From JAVBPA01 sp031549925 (GTDB lineage: Bacteria; Bacillota; Clostridia; Oscillospirales; CAG-272), in NCBI GenBank assembly GCA_031549925.1, contig JAVBPA010000067.1:1-58155 (forward strand): 58,155 nt of DNA, written 5' to 3'. The notes beneath the pieces were generated by a model. It was not told the DNA's origin. It worked only from the letters and a program-made list of their open reading frames with translations, and searched no databases. Each line of letters starts with the position of its first letter. Within the stretch, counting starts at the first letter, position 1. The position numbers were made by a program, and so were the translations under genes. Below are positions 45,173 through 53,477 of the stretch, in pieces.

Positions 45173-46588
45173 ATGAAATACAGTATTCGCGCTATAACAG
45201 CCGTATTAATTTTTATAATAATAATTGCCCTTACGGCTTCATGTACCGCTGAAACCAGCGATCCTGATTTGTTATCCCTCTCAAAAAATAATCAAAACGT
45301 AACAGAAGGGGAAACGACTACAAACCGTTTCTCCTCAGTTACCAAGGAAATAACCGAAGCGCCCGTTACAACAAAGAAATCGGAAAACGAATCTGCTGAA
45401 AAACCGGATAAATCCGAAACTACAGCTCCGCCTGTTATCACAAAAGAAGGACAAACAGCTCCTCCGGTTATAACAAATACTACACATACCGCACCTAATA
45501 TATTTTGTATTGCGGGAACATGCGAGGAAAACGCAAAGATCTATATAAAAGGCGGAATAACCGATGTTTCTTATATCGCGGACAATAAATATTTTATCGG
45601 AACTGTAGAAATAGCAAAATCCGGAACAACTCCCATTGAAATTTCAGCAATTGTTGTCGGGAAAACCGAAAGTACTTCTGTCAAGATTAACGCGGCTTAT
45701 AAAGCTTCTGCGACACAAGTCCGCAACGATGCTTTTGAAGTGGTTGTAGGATCTAATTATCAATGTCATTTTGTTTCCTCCCTGCCCGATTATCTCGGAA
45801 CAAATCTCCTGACAGATTCCCAGAAAGAAAAAGTGGAATCTAATGTCAAAAAAAACGTTCAATGGCTCCAAAGCAATATGGAAGGCGCGGAACTTATATA
45901 TCTCGTCATTCCCAATCCGATGACGGTTTATCCTGAAACGGTTCCTTCAAATTATGTTCAACTCACATCGGAAAACCGGACGCAGCAATTTATAAAAGCG
46001 GCGGAGAACGGCGGAGCGAAAATTATTGATTTAACGGAAAAATTCATTGAACATAAAAGCGATACTCTGAAGATTTTTCATAAAACGGATTCTCACTGGA
46101 CGGAATACGGAGCATGGCTTGCATATACTGAACTTATGAACTATATCTCGCAGAAATATCCTTCGGCAACTCCCCGAACATATGAAGAAATGGGTTTTTA
46201 TACGAAAGATGTACGGGGCGGAGATATGGCTTACTATTTGGAATTTAACGAAAACACAATGCGTGAGCTGGCCGTTTTCGCTGATCCGAAGTTTGATTCC
46301 CCGGCAAAAATGCTTTTCTTTAATAATAAAGACTGGCTGCTTATGAATCACGATACAACGCCGAAAGCAGCAACTTATAATACCGGAAACACCAGTCTGC
46401 CGAATATCTATGTAATGCGCGATTCTTTCGGAATTGCGATTTATAATATGCTTCCGGAGCGTTTTAACAAAACGGTGTACCGCGAAATGTGGTCATACGG
46501 TTTTGATCAGGCAAGTATAAAATCATCCGGTGCAAATTATGTTGTGTATGTAGTGGCAGAACGTACGATAGGTGATTTAATATATTAA
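45173..46588 (+). CDS. AlgX/DltD-like SGNH-type lipoprotein
   Basis: About 471 residues from the ATG at 45173. The signal peptide ends in an LTASC lipobox (Cys24). A Thr/Pro/Lys-rich linker with two TAPPVIT repeats (about residues 45-110) acts as a wall spacer. A small beta domain (about 110-180) precedes the catalytic-like domain, which has TDSHWTEYGAWLAY (Asp and His of the AlgX/AlgJ/DltD type) and a VMRDSFG block near residue 418, where a Ser may be the nucleophile. Such proteins O-acetylate exported or wall polysaccharides. No MBOAT partner lies nearby. Confidence 0.75.
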   Translation: MKYSIRAITAVLIFIIIIALTASCTAETSDPDLLSLSKNNQNVTEGETTTNRFSSVTKEITEAPVTTKKSENESAEKPDKSETTAPPVITKEGQTAPPVITNTTHTAPNIFCIAGTCEENAKIYIKGGITDVSYIADNKYFIGTVEIAKSGTTPIEISAIVVGKTESTSVKINAAYKASATQVRNDAFEVVVGSNYQCHFVSSLPDYLGTNLLTDSQKEKVESNVKKNVQWLQSNMEGAELIYLVIPNPMTVYPETVPSNYVQLTSENRTQQFIKAAENGGAKIIDLTEKFIEHKSDTLKIFHKTDSHWTEYGAWLAYTELMNYISQKYPSATPRTYEEMGFYTKDVRGGDMAYYLEFNENTMRELAVFADPKFDSPAKMLFFNNKDWLLMNHDTTPKAATYNTGNTSLPNIYVMRDSFGIAIYNMLPERFNKTVYREMWSYGFDQASIKSSGANYVVYVVAERTIGDLIY

Positions 46589-46636
46589 TATTATCATTGT
46601 TTATAAAATAAATTCGCAGTGAAAGGATAGATTATT

Positions 46637-48154
46637 ATGTTTTCAAGAAAATTCTCGATAAAAAGCAATAAAATTTTAAACGAAAAACTTCTTGAATCGT
46701 CAAAATCTGTCCTTCCGGTTGCGATTATTGTTTTTATTTTATGCGTTACTTTGATTCCTATCCCCAACAGCATATTAATGTCTTTTCTTGTCGGAACATT
46801 TATGCTTATTTTAGGAATGAGTTTTTTTACACTCGGAACTGATACCGCGATGATCCAAATGGGCGAAACTGTGGGTTCTTCCTCTGTTCGCACACGAAAA
46901 CTTTGGTTTATTTTGGGAATAAGTTTTATCGTCGGGGTAATAATAACTATATCCGAACCCGATTTGCAGATACTGGCAAATCAAACACCCGATATACCGA
47001 CCTATATATTGATAATATCAGTGGGTACAGGCGTCGGTCTTTTTTTATTAATTGCAATGCTGCGTATATTTTTTCATATACCTCTGCGCTGGATGCTTTT
47101 ATTTTTTTACGCTATAATTTTTGTTTTGCTGATATTTGCTCCGTCCAATTTTATACCCGTGGCTTTTGACTCGGGCGGAGTTACAACAGGTCCGATGACA
47201 GTACCTTTCATAATGGCTCTCGGTATGGGTATCGCAGCAACAAGAAGCGATAAATCTGCCGAAGAAGACAGCTTTGGACTCGTCGCTTTGTGTTCTGTGG
47301 GTCCTATTATAACCGTTTTAATCTTGGGATTGCTGTTTAAATCTGAAAACAGCGGAGGTTATGTAGCTCCTGTTCTGCCGGACGCTTCGGATTCCCGCCA
47401 AATGTGGATGCTTTTTGTAAAAGGTATTCCGCATTATTTAAAAGAAGTTGCCGTAGCAGTTCTTCCAATTGTTGTATTTTTCGGACTTTTTCAAATATTC
47501 CGGTTAAAACTGCGTAAAGGTGAACTTTTAAAAATAGGAGTAGGTTTAATTTATACCTATGTAGGTCTTGTATTGTTTTTAACCGGCGCTAATATAGGAT
47601 TTATGCCTGTCGGATCATATATCGGAACTTTGCTCGGAGAGCTTGAATACAACTGGATAACCATACCTATAGGAGCTTTAATCGGTTATTTTATTGTTGC
47701 GGCGGAACCTGCCGTTCATGTGTTAAACCGTCAGGTGCAGGAAATAACTGCCGGAGCGATTCCAAAGAAAGCTTTAAGTATCAGCCTTTCTTTCGGTATA
47801 GCGATTTCTGTAGGACTTTCTATTATACGTATTCTGACCGACTGGTCGATATTATATTTTATAATCCCGGGTTATATAATAGCTTTTGTTTTAAGCTTTT
47901 TTGTTCCTCCGATTTTTACTGCTATAGCTTTTGACTCCGGCGGAGTTGCTTCCGGACCGATGACCGCTACGTTTTTGCTTCCTCTCGGTATCGGCTTTTG
48001 TTCGGCTATAGGGGGAAATATTTCTCAAAACGCGTTCGGGACAGTAGCTATGGTTGCCATGACTCCTCTGATAACGATTCAACTGCTCGGTGTATATTTT
48101 AAAATAAAAACCAAAAATACAAAAAGTACCGGAAATAATGATGATGAACAATGA
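46637..48154 (+). CDS. DUF1538 family membrane protein with internal duplication
   Basis: A 505-residue polytopic membrane protein of the DUF1538 family, probably a transporter. The block AFDSGGVTTGPMTVPF near residue 176 recurs as AFDSGGVASGPMTATF near residue 431, about 255 residues later, so the protein consists of two homologous halves. The conserved Asp-Ser-Gly-Gly and Gly-Pro-Met-Thr may line the substrate path. About 12-14 helices are present. AAAGGA lies 11 bases before the ATG. It overlaps by 17 bases a gene for a tandem PII-like protein, suggesting direct control of transport. Substrate unknown. Confidence 0.85.
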   Translation: MFSRKFSIKSNKILNEKLLESSKSVLPVAIIVFILCVTLIPIPNSILMSFLVGTFMLILGMSFFTLGTDTAMIQMGETVGSSSVRTRKLWFILGISFIVGVIITISEPDLQILANQTPDIPTYILIISVGTGVGLFLLIAMLRIFFHIPLRWMLLFFYAIIFVLLIFAPSNFIPVAFDSGGVTTGPMTVPFIMALGMGIAATRSDKSAEEDSFGLVALCSVGPIITVLILGLLFKSENSGGYVAPVLPDASDSRQMWMLFVKGIPHYLKEVAVAVLPIVVFFGLFQIFRLKLRKGELLKIGVGLIYTYVGLVLFLTGANIGFMPVGSYIGTLLGELEYNWITIPIGALIGYFIVAAEPAVHVLNRQVQEITAGAIPKKALSISLSFGIAISVGLSIIRILTDWSILYFIIPGYIIAFVLSFFVPPIFTAIAFDSGGVASGPMTATFLLPLGIGFCSAIGGNISQNAFGTVAMVAMTPLITIQLLGVYFKIKTKNTKSTGNNDDEQ

Positions 48155-48833
48155 TTCTATTTTACTGACAGCAGTGGTCAGGCGGGATTGCGGCGAAGAA
48201 TTTACTTCTTTTTTTAAAAAACATGGTTCGGGTGAAATATATTCCGTTTTATGCGAAGGAACGGCTCATAAAAAAACTCTGGATTTGCTCGGTCTTGAAT
48301 ATCGTGAAAAAATTATTATATGTTGCTGTGTTCCCAAAGCAAATTTAAAACTAATAATGCGTCAGCTTGTATATGAAATGCGTATTGACGCCCCCGATAT
48401 GGGAATCGCTTTTACTATTCCTTATGATTTTGATATTTCGGGTGCAGAAGAAAAAAAAGCTGATACAGATTACAGGAGTTCTTATAATAATGACGGAGAC
48501 TATAAAATGAACGATGTAAAATATTCGCTGGTTGTCGCGGTAGCGGAACGGGGCTGTTCGGATATGGTTATGGACGCCGCACGCAAAGCCGGAGCAGTCG
48601 GAGGCACTGTAATACATGCAAAAGGAACAGGGAAAGTTTCTCAAAATAAATTTTTCGGCTTGTCCATTTCAAATGAAAAAGAGATGATCTACATCGTCAC
48701 AAAAACTTCTCTGCGCGATGAGATCATCAAATCAATAAATAAAAATGCCGGAATTGAAACGGAAGCCGGAACAATAATATTTTCATTGCCTGTAGAATCG
48801 GTGGCTGGATTAATAAATCTCGAAAATGATTGA
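48138..48833 (+). CDS. Tandem PII-like (GlnB superfamily) protein, putative regulator of the DUF1538 protein
   Basis: A 231-residue soluble protein with two GlnB/PII-like domains. Domain 1 covers about residues 6-105, domain 2 about 130-225. Domain 2 keeps the PII signature AGAVGGTVIHAKGTG followed by a T-loop-like stretch; domain 1 is more diverged (HGSGEIYSVLCEGTA). A 20-residue charged linker joins them. PII proteins sense nucleotides and 2-oxoglutarate and often plug a transporter through the T-loop. The start lies within the DUF1538 gene (17-bp overlap), with ATG ATG ATG in succession. Control of that membrane protein is inferred from the coupling. Confidence 0.82.
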   Translation: MMMNNDSILLTAVVRRDCGEEFTSFFKKHGSGEIYSVLCEGTAHKKTLDLLGLEYREKIIICCCVPKANLKLIMRQLVYEMRIDAPDMGIAFTIPYDFDISGAEEKKADTDYRSSYNNDGDYKMNDVKYSLVVAVAERGCSDMVMDAARKAGAVGGTVIHAKGTGKVSQNKFFGLSISNEKEMIYIVTKTSLRDEIIKSINKNAGIETEAGTIIFSLPVESVAGLINLEND

Positions 48834-48870
48834 ATTTTACTGCGTGAACTACCGGTTTATAAAAATATAT

Positions 48871-49629
48871 TTATCCGACCATAAAAAGCAACGCAAATAT
48901 TAATATCAATTCATCGTCTATTTTGCCGCCGTTTTCCGATCCTCCCATAAAAAGCAGAACGACCAGAGCGGCAAGAAGCATATCATCCGATTTAAAATTA
49001 TGAGGCAATATCATATCTGACAGAGAAGCTTTTTTTTCCGCAGCTTCTTTGTTTTGTGTTTCTTCGGCGTTTTTCGAATTTACCGTGTTTTTTTGATTAT
49101 CGTTTTGCGCTTGCCCCTTTCCGCTGTATGTATTAAATCCGTTATTGTTTATGTTTTGGCGGCGTACTATACTTGGACCCTGACTACCTAGTATCTTCGC
49201 GTTATTTTCCTGTTGAAGAATCGGTGCGTTTCCTTGATTGTTTTGTACTCCTTCCCTCAGCAATTTATCATATTCATCGTTATATTGGGGACTTATTTTT
49301 CGTCTGGAAGTTTTTTCCGAACCCGTTTCATTCAATAAATCCGAAAGAATATTTTCACGGGTTGAATTTGTTTCGTTCGTATTTTTTTGTTCTTTTTCAG
49401 CATCAAATATAACCGTACCGCCGTAATCGGGGGGCGGAATCGCTCCGCGTGATTTTGTGCGTGAAATATGTACTGCGCGTCTGTCTTTATTCGGAGCGGC
49501 TGATATTTGTGCTATTTGATTCGGCGGAATTTCCGGCAAAGCCTCAGCTTCTGTTTTTAATTTTTGACGCGCTTCAACGGTCAGCGGCAGTTTAGGACTT
49601 GATTCACTAAAATTATTACGCGCATACAT
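48871..49629 (-). CDS. Hypothetical protein with disordered middle and hydrophobic tail
   Basis: A 252-residue protein I do not recognise. Residues 1-185 are polar, Asn/Gln/Lys/Glu-rich and probably disordered. The C-terminus has DDMLLAALVVLLFMG (about residues 213-227), a short polar turn, and another hydrophobic run ending LIFALLFMVG at the very end. Such a paired hydrophobic tail could be a membrane hairpin. It ends 37 bp from the convergent PII gene and follows the next gene by only 4 bp, so the two form an operon. Confidence 0.6.
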   Translation of the reverse strand: MYARNNFSESSPKLPLTVEARQKLKTEAEALPEIPPNQIAQISAAPNKDRRAVHISRTKSRGAIPPPDYGGTVIFDAEKEQKNTNETNSTRENILSDLLNETGSEKTSRRKISPQYNDEYDKLLREGVQNNQGNAPILQQENNAKILGSQGPSIVRRQNINNNGFNTYSGKGQAQNDNQKNTVNSKNAEETQNKEAAEKKASLSDMILPHNFKSDDMLLAALVVLLFMGGSENGGKIDDELILIFALLFMVG

Positions 49630-49633
49630 GTTA

Positions 49634-49990
49634 TCAATTATCCCCCTTTAACATCTGAAGCAGATTCATATCTGAAGCGAGATGGATCATTTTCATAATA
49701 TTTAGAATATAATCAATTTTTTCTCTTCGGCTTTCGTTCAAATACGGTTTTAATGCGTAAAGCAATTTTGTTCGGTTTTCATTACTATATTCAGTTTTCG
49801 GCGGACTTTCTTTCCGGTTAATTGTTTCTTCTTTTTTTAATACTTCTTCTTCTCTTATATCCCCGTCCTCTTCTTCTGAATTTTCCGGTTTCTGTCCCAT
49901 CATATTTTTGGCGATTTTCATAACCCCGCTTAAAGCCTCGGGATCATTCAATATACCTTTTAAAGCTTCGCTGAAATCTCCGTTATTCAA
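49634..49990 (-). CDS. Conserved hypothetical helical protein
   Basis: A 118-residue protein. An N-terminal helical part (ALKGILNDPEALSGVMKIAK) and a C-terminal helical part (LLYALKPYLNESRREKIDYI) are joined by a charged Glu/Lys linker (about residues 35-70). I cannot assign a function. It is the middle of three unknown genes on this strand. GGAGGAG lies 8-9 bases before the ATG, which supports expression. Confidence 0.65.
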   Translation of the reverse strand: MNNGDFSEALKGILNDPEALSGVMKIAKNMMGQKPENSEEEDGDIREEEVLKKEETINRKESPPKTEYSNENRTKLLYALKPYLNESRREKIDYILNIMKMIHLASDMNLLQMLKGDN

Positions 49991-50092
49991 TTAATTTTCT
50001 CCTCCTCCGGCAAATTAATCTCCCGTATTATGTTTCAAATGTCTTTTTAATAATTGCGGGTTGATTTATATAATTATGTATTTTTTCAAAAA

Positions 50093-50350
50093 TCAATCAC
50101 CCGATTTTTTTATAAAATCTATTATTTCATCCGCCTTTTTTTTATCAGTATGGCTGATTAAGTTTTCAACATCTTTTTCTGTCATTTTGGATATTTGTTT
50201 CTTTATATTTTTTATATTGTTAGTAGCATATTCCGCTTTTTTCGGGTTGACTCCCGCCGCTTCAGCTAAACTCATTACCGCCATTCTTAAAGTTTTTTCG
50301 TCCAGATTGTTTAATTTTTCTAAAAATTCACGGTCTATCTTATTATTCAT
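50093..50350 (-). CDS. Small helical hypothetical protein
   Basis: An 85-residue, mostly helical, charged protein with no membrane segment or known motif. It is rich in Lys, Glu and Asn and contains MAVMSLAEAAGVNPKKAE. AAGGG lies 8 bases before the ATG. It lies 102 bp upstream of the 118-residue protein on the same strand and diverges from the phosphoesterase gene. It may be the first gene of the small unknown cluster. Confidence 0.55.
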   Translation of the reverse strand: MNNKIDREFLEKLNNLDEKTLRMAVMSLAEAAGVNPKKAEYATNNIKNIKKQISKMTEKDVENLISHTDKKKADEIIDFIKKSGD

Positions 50351-50470
50351 TTGTTTATATCCCTTCGGTATTCGTTTTTGATTCTTGATATTTGATTATT
50401 GATACTTGATTTTAATATTTTGCTATTCGTTTTCATATTATGCAATATTGACGCGGGATGTTACAAAAAC

Positions 50471-51016
50471 ATGAAAAAAATCCTTGTATTATCAGATTCT
50501 CATAATAATAATTATTATTTAAATAAAATTTTAGCTATTCACGCGCTATCGAGTTCACTTGTTATTTTTTTAGGTGACGGATTTAAAGGTTTTCTTTCTG
50601 AAATGCAAAAATACAAAGAAATTCCTTTTGAATTTTTGAGCGGCAACAACGATTATCCTCCGGTTTATAACGATAAAACTGTACCGTCATATAAAATATT
50701 TGAATTTGAAAGTTATAAATTTTTTATATGCCATGGTCATACCTTTAGAGTAAAAGAAGATTTAAACCGTGTAGTCGGAGCTGCATATCAAAATCTGGCG
50801 GATTTCGTTTTATGGGGACACACACATTCGCCGTATATCAGTTATGTTGCGGATGATAATTACGGGAGTTTTTCCGGAGCTCTCCGTTTATTTTGTCCGG
50901 GAAGCATCGGCAGGGTGCTTCCGGGGAATTATTATTCTTTCGGTTTAATTGAAATAAATAAAAATGGAATATTGCAAACAGTCGCGAGAGCTGACAACGG
51001 GGATATTTTACTTTAA
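50471..51016 (+). CDS. Metallophosphoesterase, YfcE/MJ0936-like
   Basis: About 181 residues from the ATG at 50471, where the typical MKKILVLSDSHNN begins; the frame is open further up but that part is not conserved-looking. Metal-binding motifs occur in order: DSH near residue 9, FLGDG (GDxx), SGNND (GNxD), FICHGH, and WGHTH. The family hydrolyses phosphodiesters such as cyclic nucleotides or phosphorylated small molecules with a dinuclear metal site. Its role here is unknown; it lies 78 bp before ilvN. Confidence 0.9.
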   Translation: MKKILVLSDSHNNNYYLNKILAIHALSSSLVIFLGDGFKGFLSEMQKYKEIPFEFLSGNNDYPPVYNDKTVPSYKIFEFESYKFFICHGHTFRVKEDLNRVVGAAYQNLADFVLWGHTHSPYISYVADDNYGSFSGALRLFCPGSIGRVLPGNYYSFGLIEINKNGILQTVARADNGDILL

Positions 51017-51094
51017 AAAAGTAATAAACCGCAGATAATTATCAATATTTCCGAAAGAACTCAATATATAATATGAAAAGCAAAAAATAAATTT

Positions 51095-51580
51095 ATGAAG
51101 AACTTAAAAAAACATGTAATAGTGGCTTCTGTTGATAATAATCCCGGTGTAGTTTCACGTATATCGGGGCTTTTTACGAGACGCGGATATAATATAGAAA
51201 GCCTTGTAACCGGGGTAACCGAAAATCCGAAGGTATATAAGCTGGTAATTACGCTTATCGCAAGCGAGGAAGAAGCAAACCTGCTTATACGTCAGCTCGG
51301 CAGAGTAATGGAGGTTATCGAAGTATATCTCGCGGCGGAACGCGAATGTGTAACAAGCGAACTTATGTTTTTGAAAATAAAATGCGATCTGGCGGCAAGA
51401 ACAGAAATAATAAAAACCGCGGACGCTCTCCGTCTGGAGATTGCCGCGGTCGGTAAAAACAGTGTTATTATACAAGTGACAGGAGATAATACCAAGCTTG
51501 AAAGCGCATTGTTTTCATTCGGCGTATACAGCGGTGATATAGAGTTTATAAGATCGGGTTCGGTTACAATTGAGATTTAA
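51095..51580 (+). CDS. ilvN: Acetolactate synthase small (regulatory) subunit
   Basis: A 161-residue regulatory subunit. The ACT domain (about residues 6-80) begins HVIVASVDNNPGVVSRISGL and contains RRGYNIESLVTG; the C-terminal domain ends with a typical short strand. It binds valine and inhibits and activates the catalytic subunit of branched-chain amino acid synthesis. The catalytic gene ilvB and ilvC, usually adjacent, are absent here. No T-box leader is seen in the 78 bp upstream. Confidence 0.93.
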   Translation: MKNLKKHVIVASVDNNPGVVSRISGLFTRRGYNIESLVTGVTENPKVYKLVITLIASEEEANLLIRQLGRVMEVIEVYLAAERECVTSELMFLKIKCDLAARTEIIKTADALRLEIAAVGKNSVIIQVTGDNTKLESALFSFGVYSGDIEFIRSGSVTIEI

Positions 51581-51604
51581 TAAAAGGATTTGTATTCTTT
51601 ATTA

Positions 51605-52045
51605 TCATAATTTTTTTTCATATATTCCTTCATAATAACCGTTGCGTGCTTCTAATTCGCAAATTTTTAAAAAACCGTATTTTTCATACAAGCCAGTGTG
51701 CCATGTGGTCAGGAATATTTTATCAAACCCAAGATTCTTTGCATATCCGGAAGCAACTTCGATCAAGTTTTGACTCAAACGCTTTCCTCTATATTTCTCA
51801 TCAACAAAAAGCCATTTCAGAAGAGGGGTATATTCCATTCCCGGAAAACTCTTCGGTTTTATGAGAGCGCAAAATCCCGTAATAACGCCGTTATCATATG
51901 CGGCGAACAATCTTTCCCAATCATCAAAATCTCCGGTTCTCATCAAAGCGGCCATTTTCCGGCAAGCATTCCAGGAACAATTTTCGGCGTAATCGGCGAC
52001 AGACAGCCAAACATCATCTTGTTTGCTAATTGTAACTATATTCAT
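51605..52045 (-). CDS. GNAT family N-acetyltransferase
   Basis: A 146-residue GNAT protein. The acetyl-CoA motif is seen as LFVDEKYRGKRLSQNLIEVA (the R/Q-x-x-G-x-G/A pattern, here RGKRLS), followed by IFLTTWHTGLYEKYGF, the usual second half. Substrate unknown. It is 22 bp after radA on the same strand and so probably the last gene of the DegT-radA transcript. Confidence 0.85.
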   Translation of the reverse strand: MNIVTISKQDDVWLSVADYAENCSWNACRKMAALMRTGDFDDWERLFAAYDNGVITGFCALIKPKSFPGMEYTPLLKWLFVDEKYRGKRLSQNLIEVASGYAKNLGFDKIFLTTWHTGLYEKYGFLKICELEARNGYYEGIYEKKL

Positions 52046-52067
52046 TGTTTTAATTGTCCATAAAAAC

Positions 52068-53447
52068 TTATTCGGCAGTATTTTCGAAGAATTTTATCGC
52101 TTCGTAAATACTGTTTATTGTTATTATTTTTATATCGGTTTTGGGTATGGAAATATCCTTTGTTCTTTGCGGCATTATCATACGGCGGAATCCCAGTCTT
52201 TCCGCTTCGCGTATTCTCTGCGCCGCTTCCGTTACCGCGCGGCATTCTCCAGCCAGCCCTACTTCTCCCACAGCAATTATATCATCGGGGAGCGGACGGT
52301 CAAGAATTGCGGAAATAAGCGACATCGCCGCAGCTAAATCAGAAGCCGGTTCGTCAATACGCAATCCTCCTATGACATTTAAATAAATATCCTGCGTTGA
52401 AAACCGCAACCCCAGCCGTTTTTCAAGCACTGCAAGCAAAACGCCCATACGGTTAAAATCGATTCCGTTTGCGGTTCTTTTGGGAGAGGGGTACACGGTA
52501 GAAGCAGCTAAAGCCTGTATTTCTGCGATTATCGGGCGCGTTCCCTCCATTATGCAAACAGCGCAGTTACCGGAGACCCCGTGCGGACGGTCGCGCAGCA
52601 GCATTTCAGATGGGTTTGGAATTTCCGCAAGTCCTTCGGAAGTCATTTCAAAAACACCGATTTCATTCGTCGAACCGAAACGGTTTTTAACAGCGCGAAC
52701 TATCCTGTTTGATCCGCGTCTCTCTCCTTCAAAATACAAAACTGCGTCAACGATATGTTCGAGTACCTTTGGACCCGCAATTCCTCCCTCTTTGTTTACA
52801 TGCCCTATTAAAATAACCGCGATACCTTTTTCTTTAGCTTCATATATAAGACGTGAAGCTGTTTCTTTTACCTGCATAATACTTCCCGGAAGCGAATTCA
52901 GACGGGAATCCGACAGCGTTTGAACCGAATCCGCTATTATAATATCCGGGTCTAATCTTTGTGATTCAGATATTATGTTGTCGATATCGCCGTCGGTTAG
53001 CAATTGGAGTGACGAGCTTTTAACTCCGAGTCTGTCAGCACGCATTTTAAGCTGCCCTCTGGATTCCTCACCTGAAATGTAGAGTATATTCCGTCCCTTT
53101 TTTGCGACTTCTCCCGACAACTGCATGAGTAAAGTCGATTTACCTATTCCCGGTTCTCCCGAAAGCAACACTACCGAGCCTGAGACAAGTCCTCCTCCGA
53201 GAACGCGGTCAAGCTCTCCGATCCCCGTTGCGATTCGGTCACATTCGGCTGCGTCTTCATCGGAAAAAGGAGCGGCTTTTGCTCCGCTGATTCCGGTAAC
53301 GGTTCTATATCCGGTTGCTCCTGCGGGAGCTGTTTCCGTTATTTCTTCTTCATAGCTGTTCCAGGACTGGCATTTCGGGCAGCGTCCCAGCCATTTCGGG
53401 CTTTTCGCTCCGCATTCTCCGCAAACATATGATATTTTGTTTTTCAT
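52068..53447 (-). CDS. radA: DNA repair protein RadA
   Basis: A 459-residue recombination-intermediate processing ATPase (Sms). The N-terminal zinc finger is CGECGAKSPKWLGRCPKC. The RecA-like domain has Walker A GEPGIGKST near residue 97, and the RadA signature KNRFG near residue 255. The C-terminal Lon-type domain is complete. It promotes branch migration in recombination and repair. It is preceded by a DegT aminotransferase gene 30 bp upstream, an unusual neighbour. Confidence 0.96.
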   Translation of the reverse strand: MKNKISYVCGECGAKSPKWLGRCPKCQSWNSYEEEITETAPAGATGYRTVTGISGAKAAPFSDEDAAECDRIATGIGELDRVLGGGLVSGSVVLLSGEPGIGKSTLLMQLSGEVAKKGRNILYISGEESRGQLKMRADRLGVKSSSLQLLTDGDIDNIISESQRLDPDIIIADSVQTLSDSRLNSLPGSIMQVKETASRLIYEAKEKGIAVILIGHVNKEGGIAGPKVLEHIVDAVLYFEGERRGSNRIVRAVKNRFGSTNEIGVFEMTSEGLAEIPNPSEMLLRDRPHGVSGNCAVCIMEGTRPIIAEIQALAASTVYPSPKRTANGIDFNRMGVLLAVLEKRLGLRFSTQDIYLNVIGGLRIDEPASDLAAAMSLISAILDRPLPDDIIAVGEVGLAGECRAVTEAAQRIREAERLGFRRMIMPQRTKDISIPKTDIKIITINSIYEAIKFFENTAE

Positions 53448-53477
53448 TTTTATTACGTCTTTTGTTTGAATTTTGTA

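Noticed and set aside
50399..50470. 24-residue N-terminal extension of the metallophosphoesterase
   Set aside because: It has no ribosome site, and the conserved MKKILVLSDSH start lies at 50471.
51017..51094. T-box leader ahead of ilvN
   Set aside because: No AGGGTGGNACCGCG-type antiterminator bulge is present and the gap is only 78 bases.
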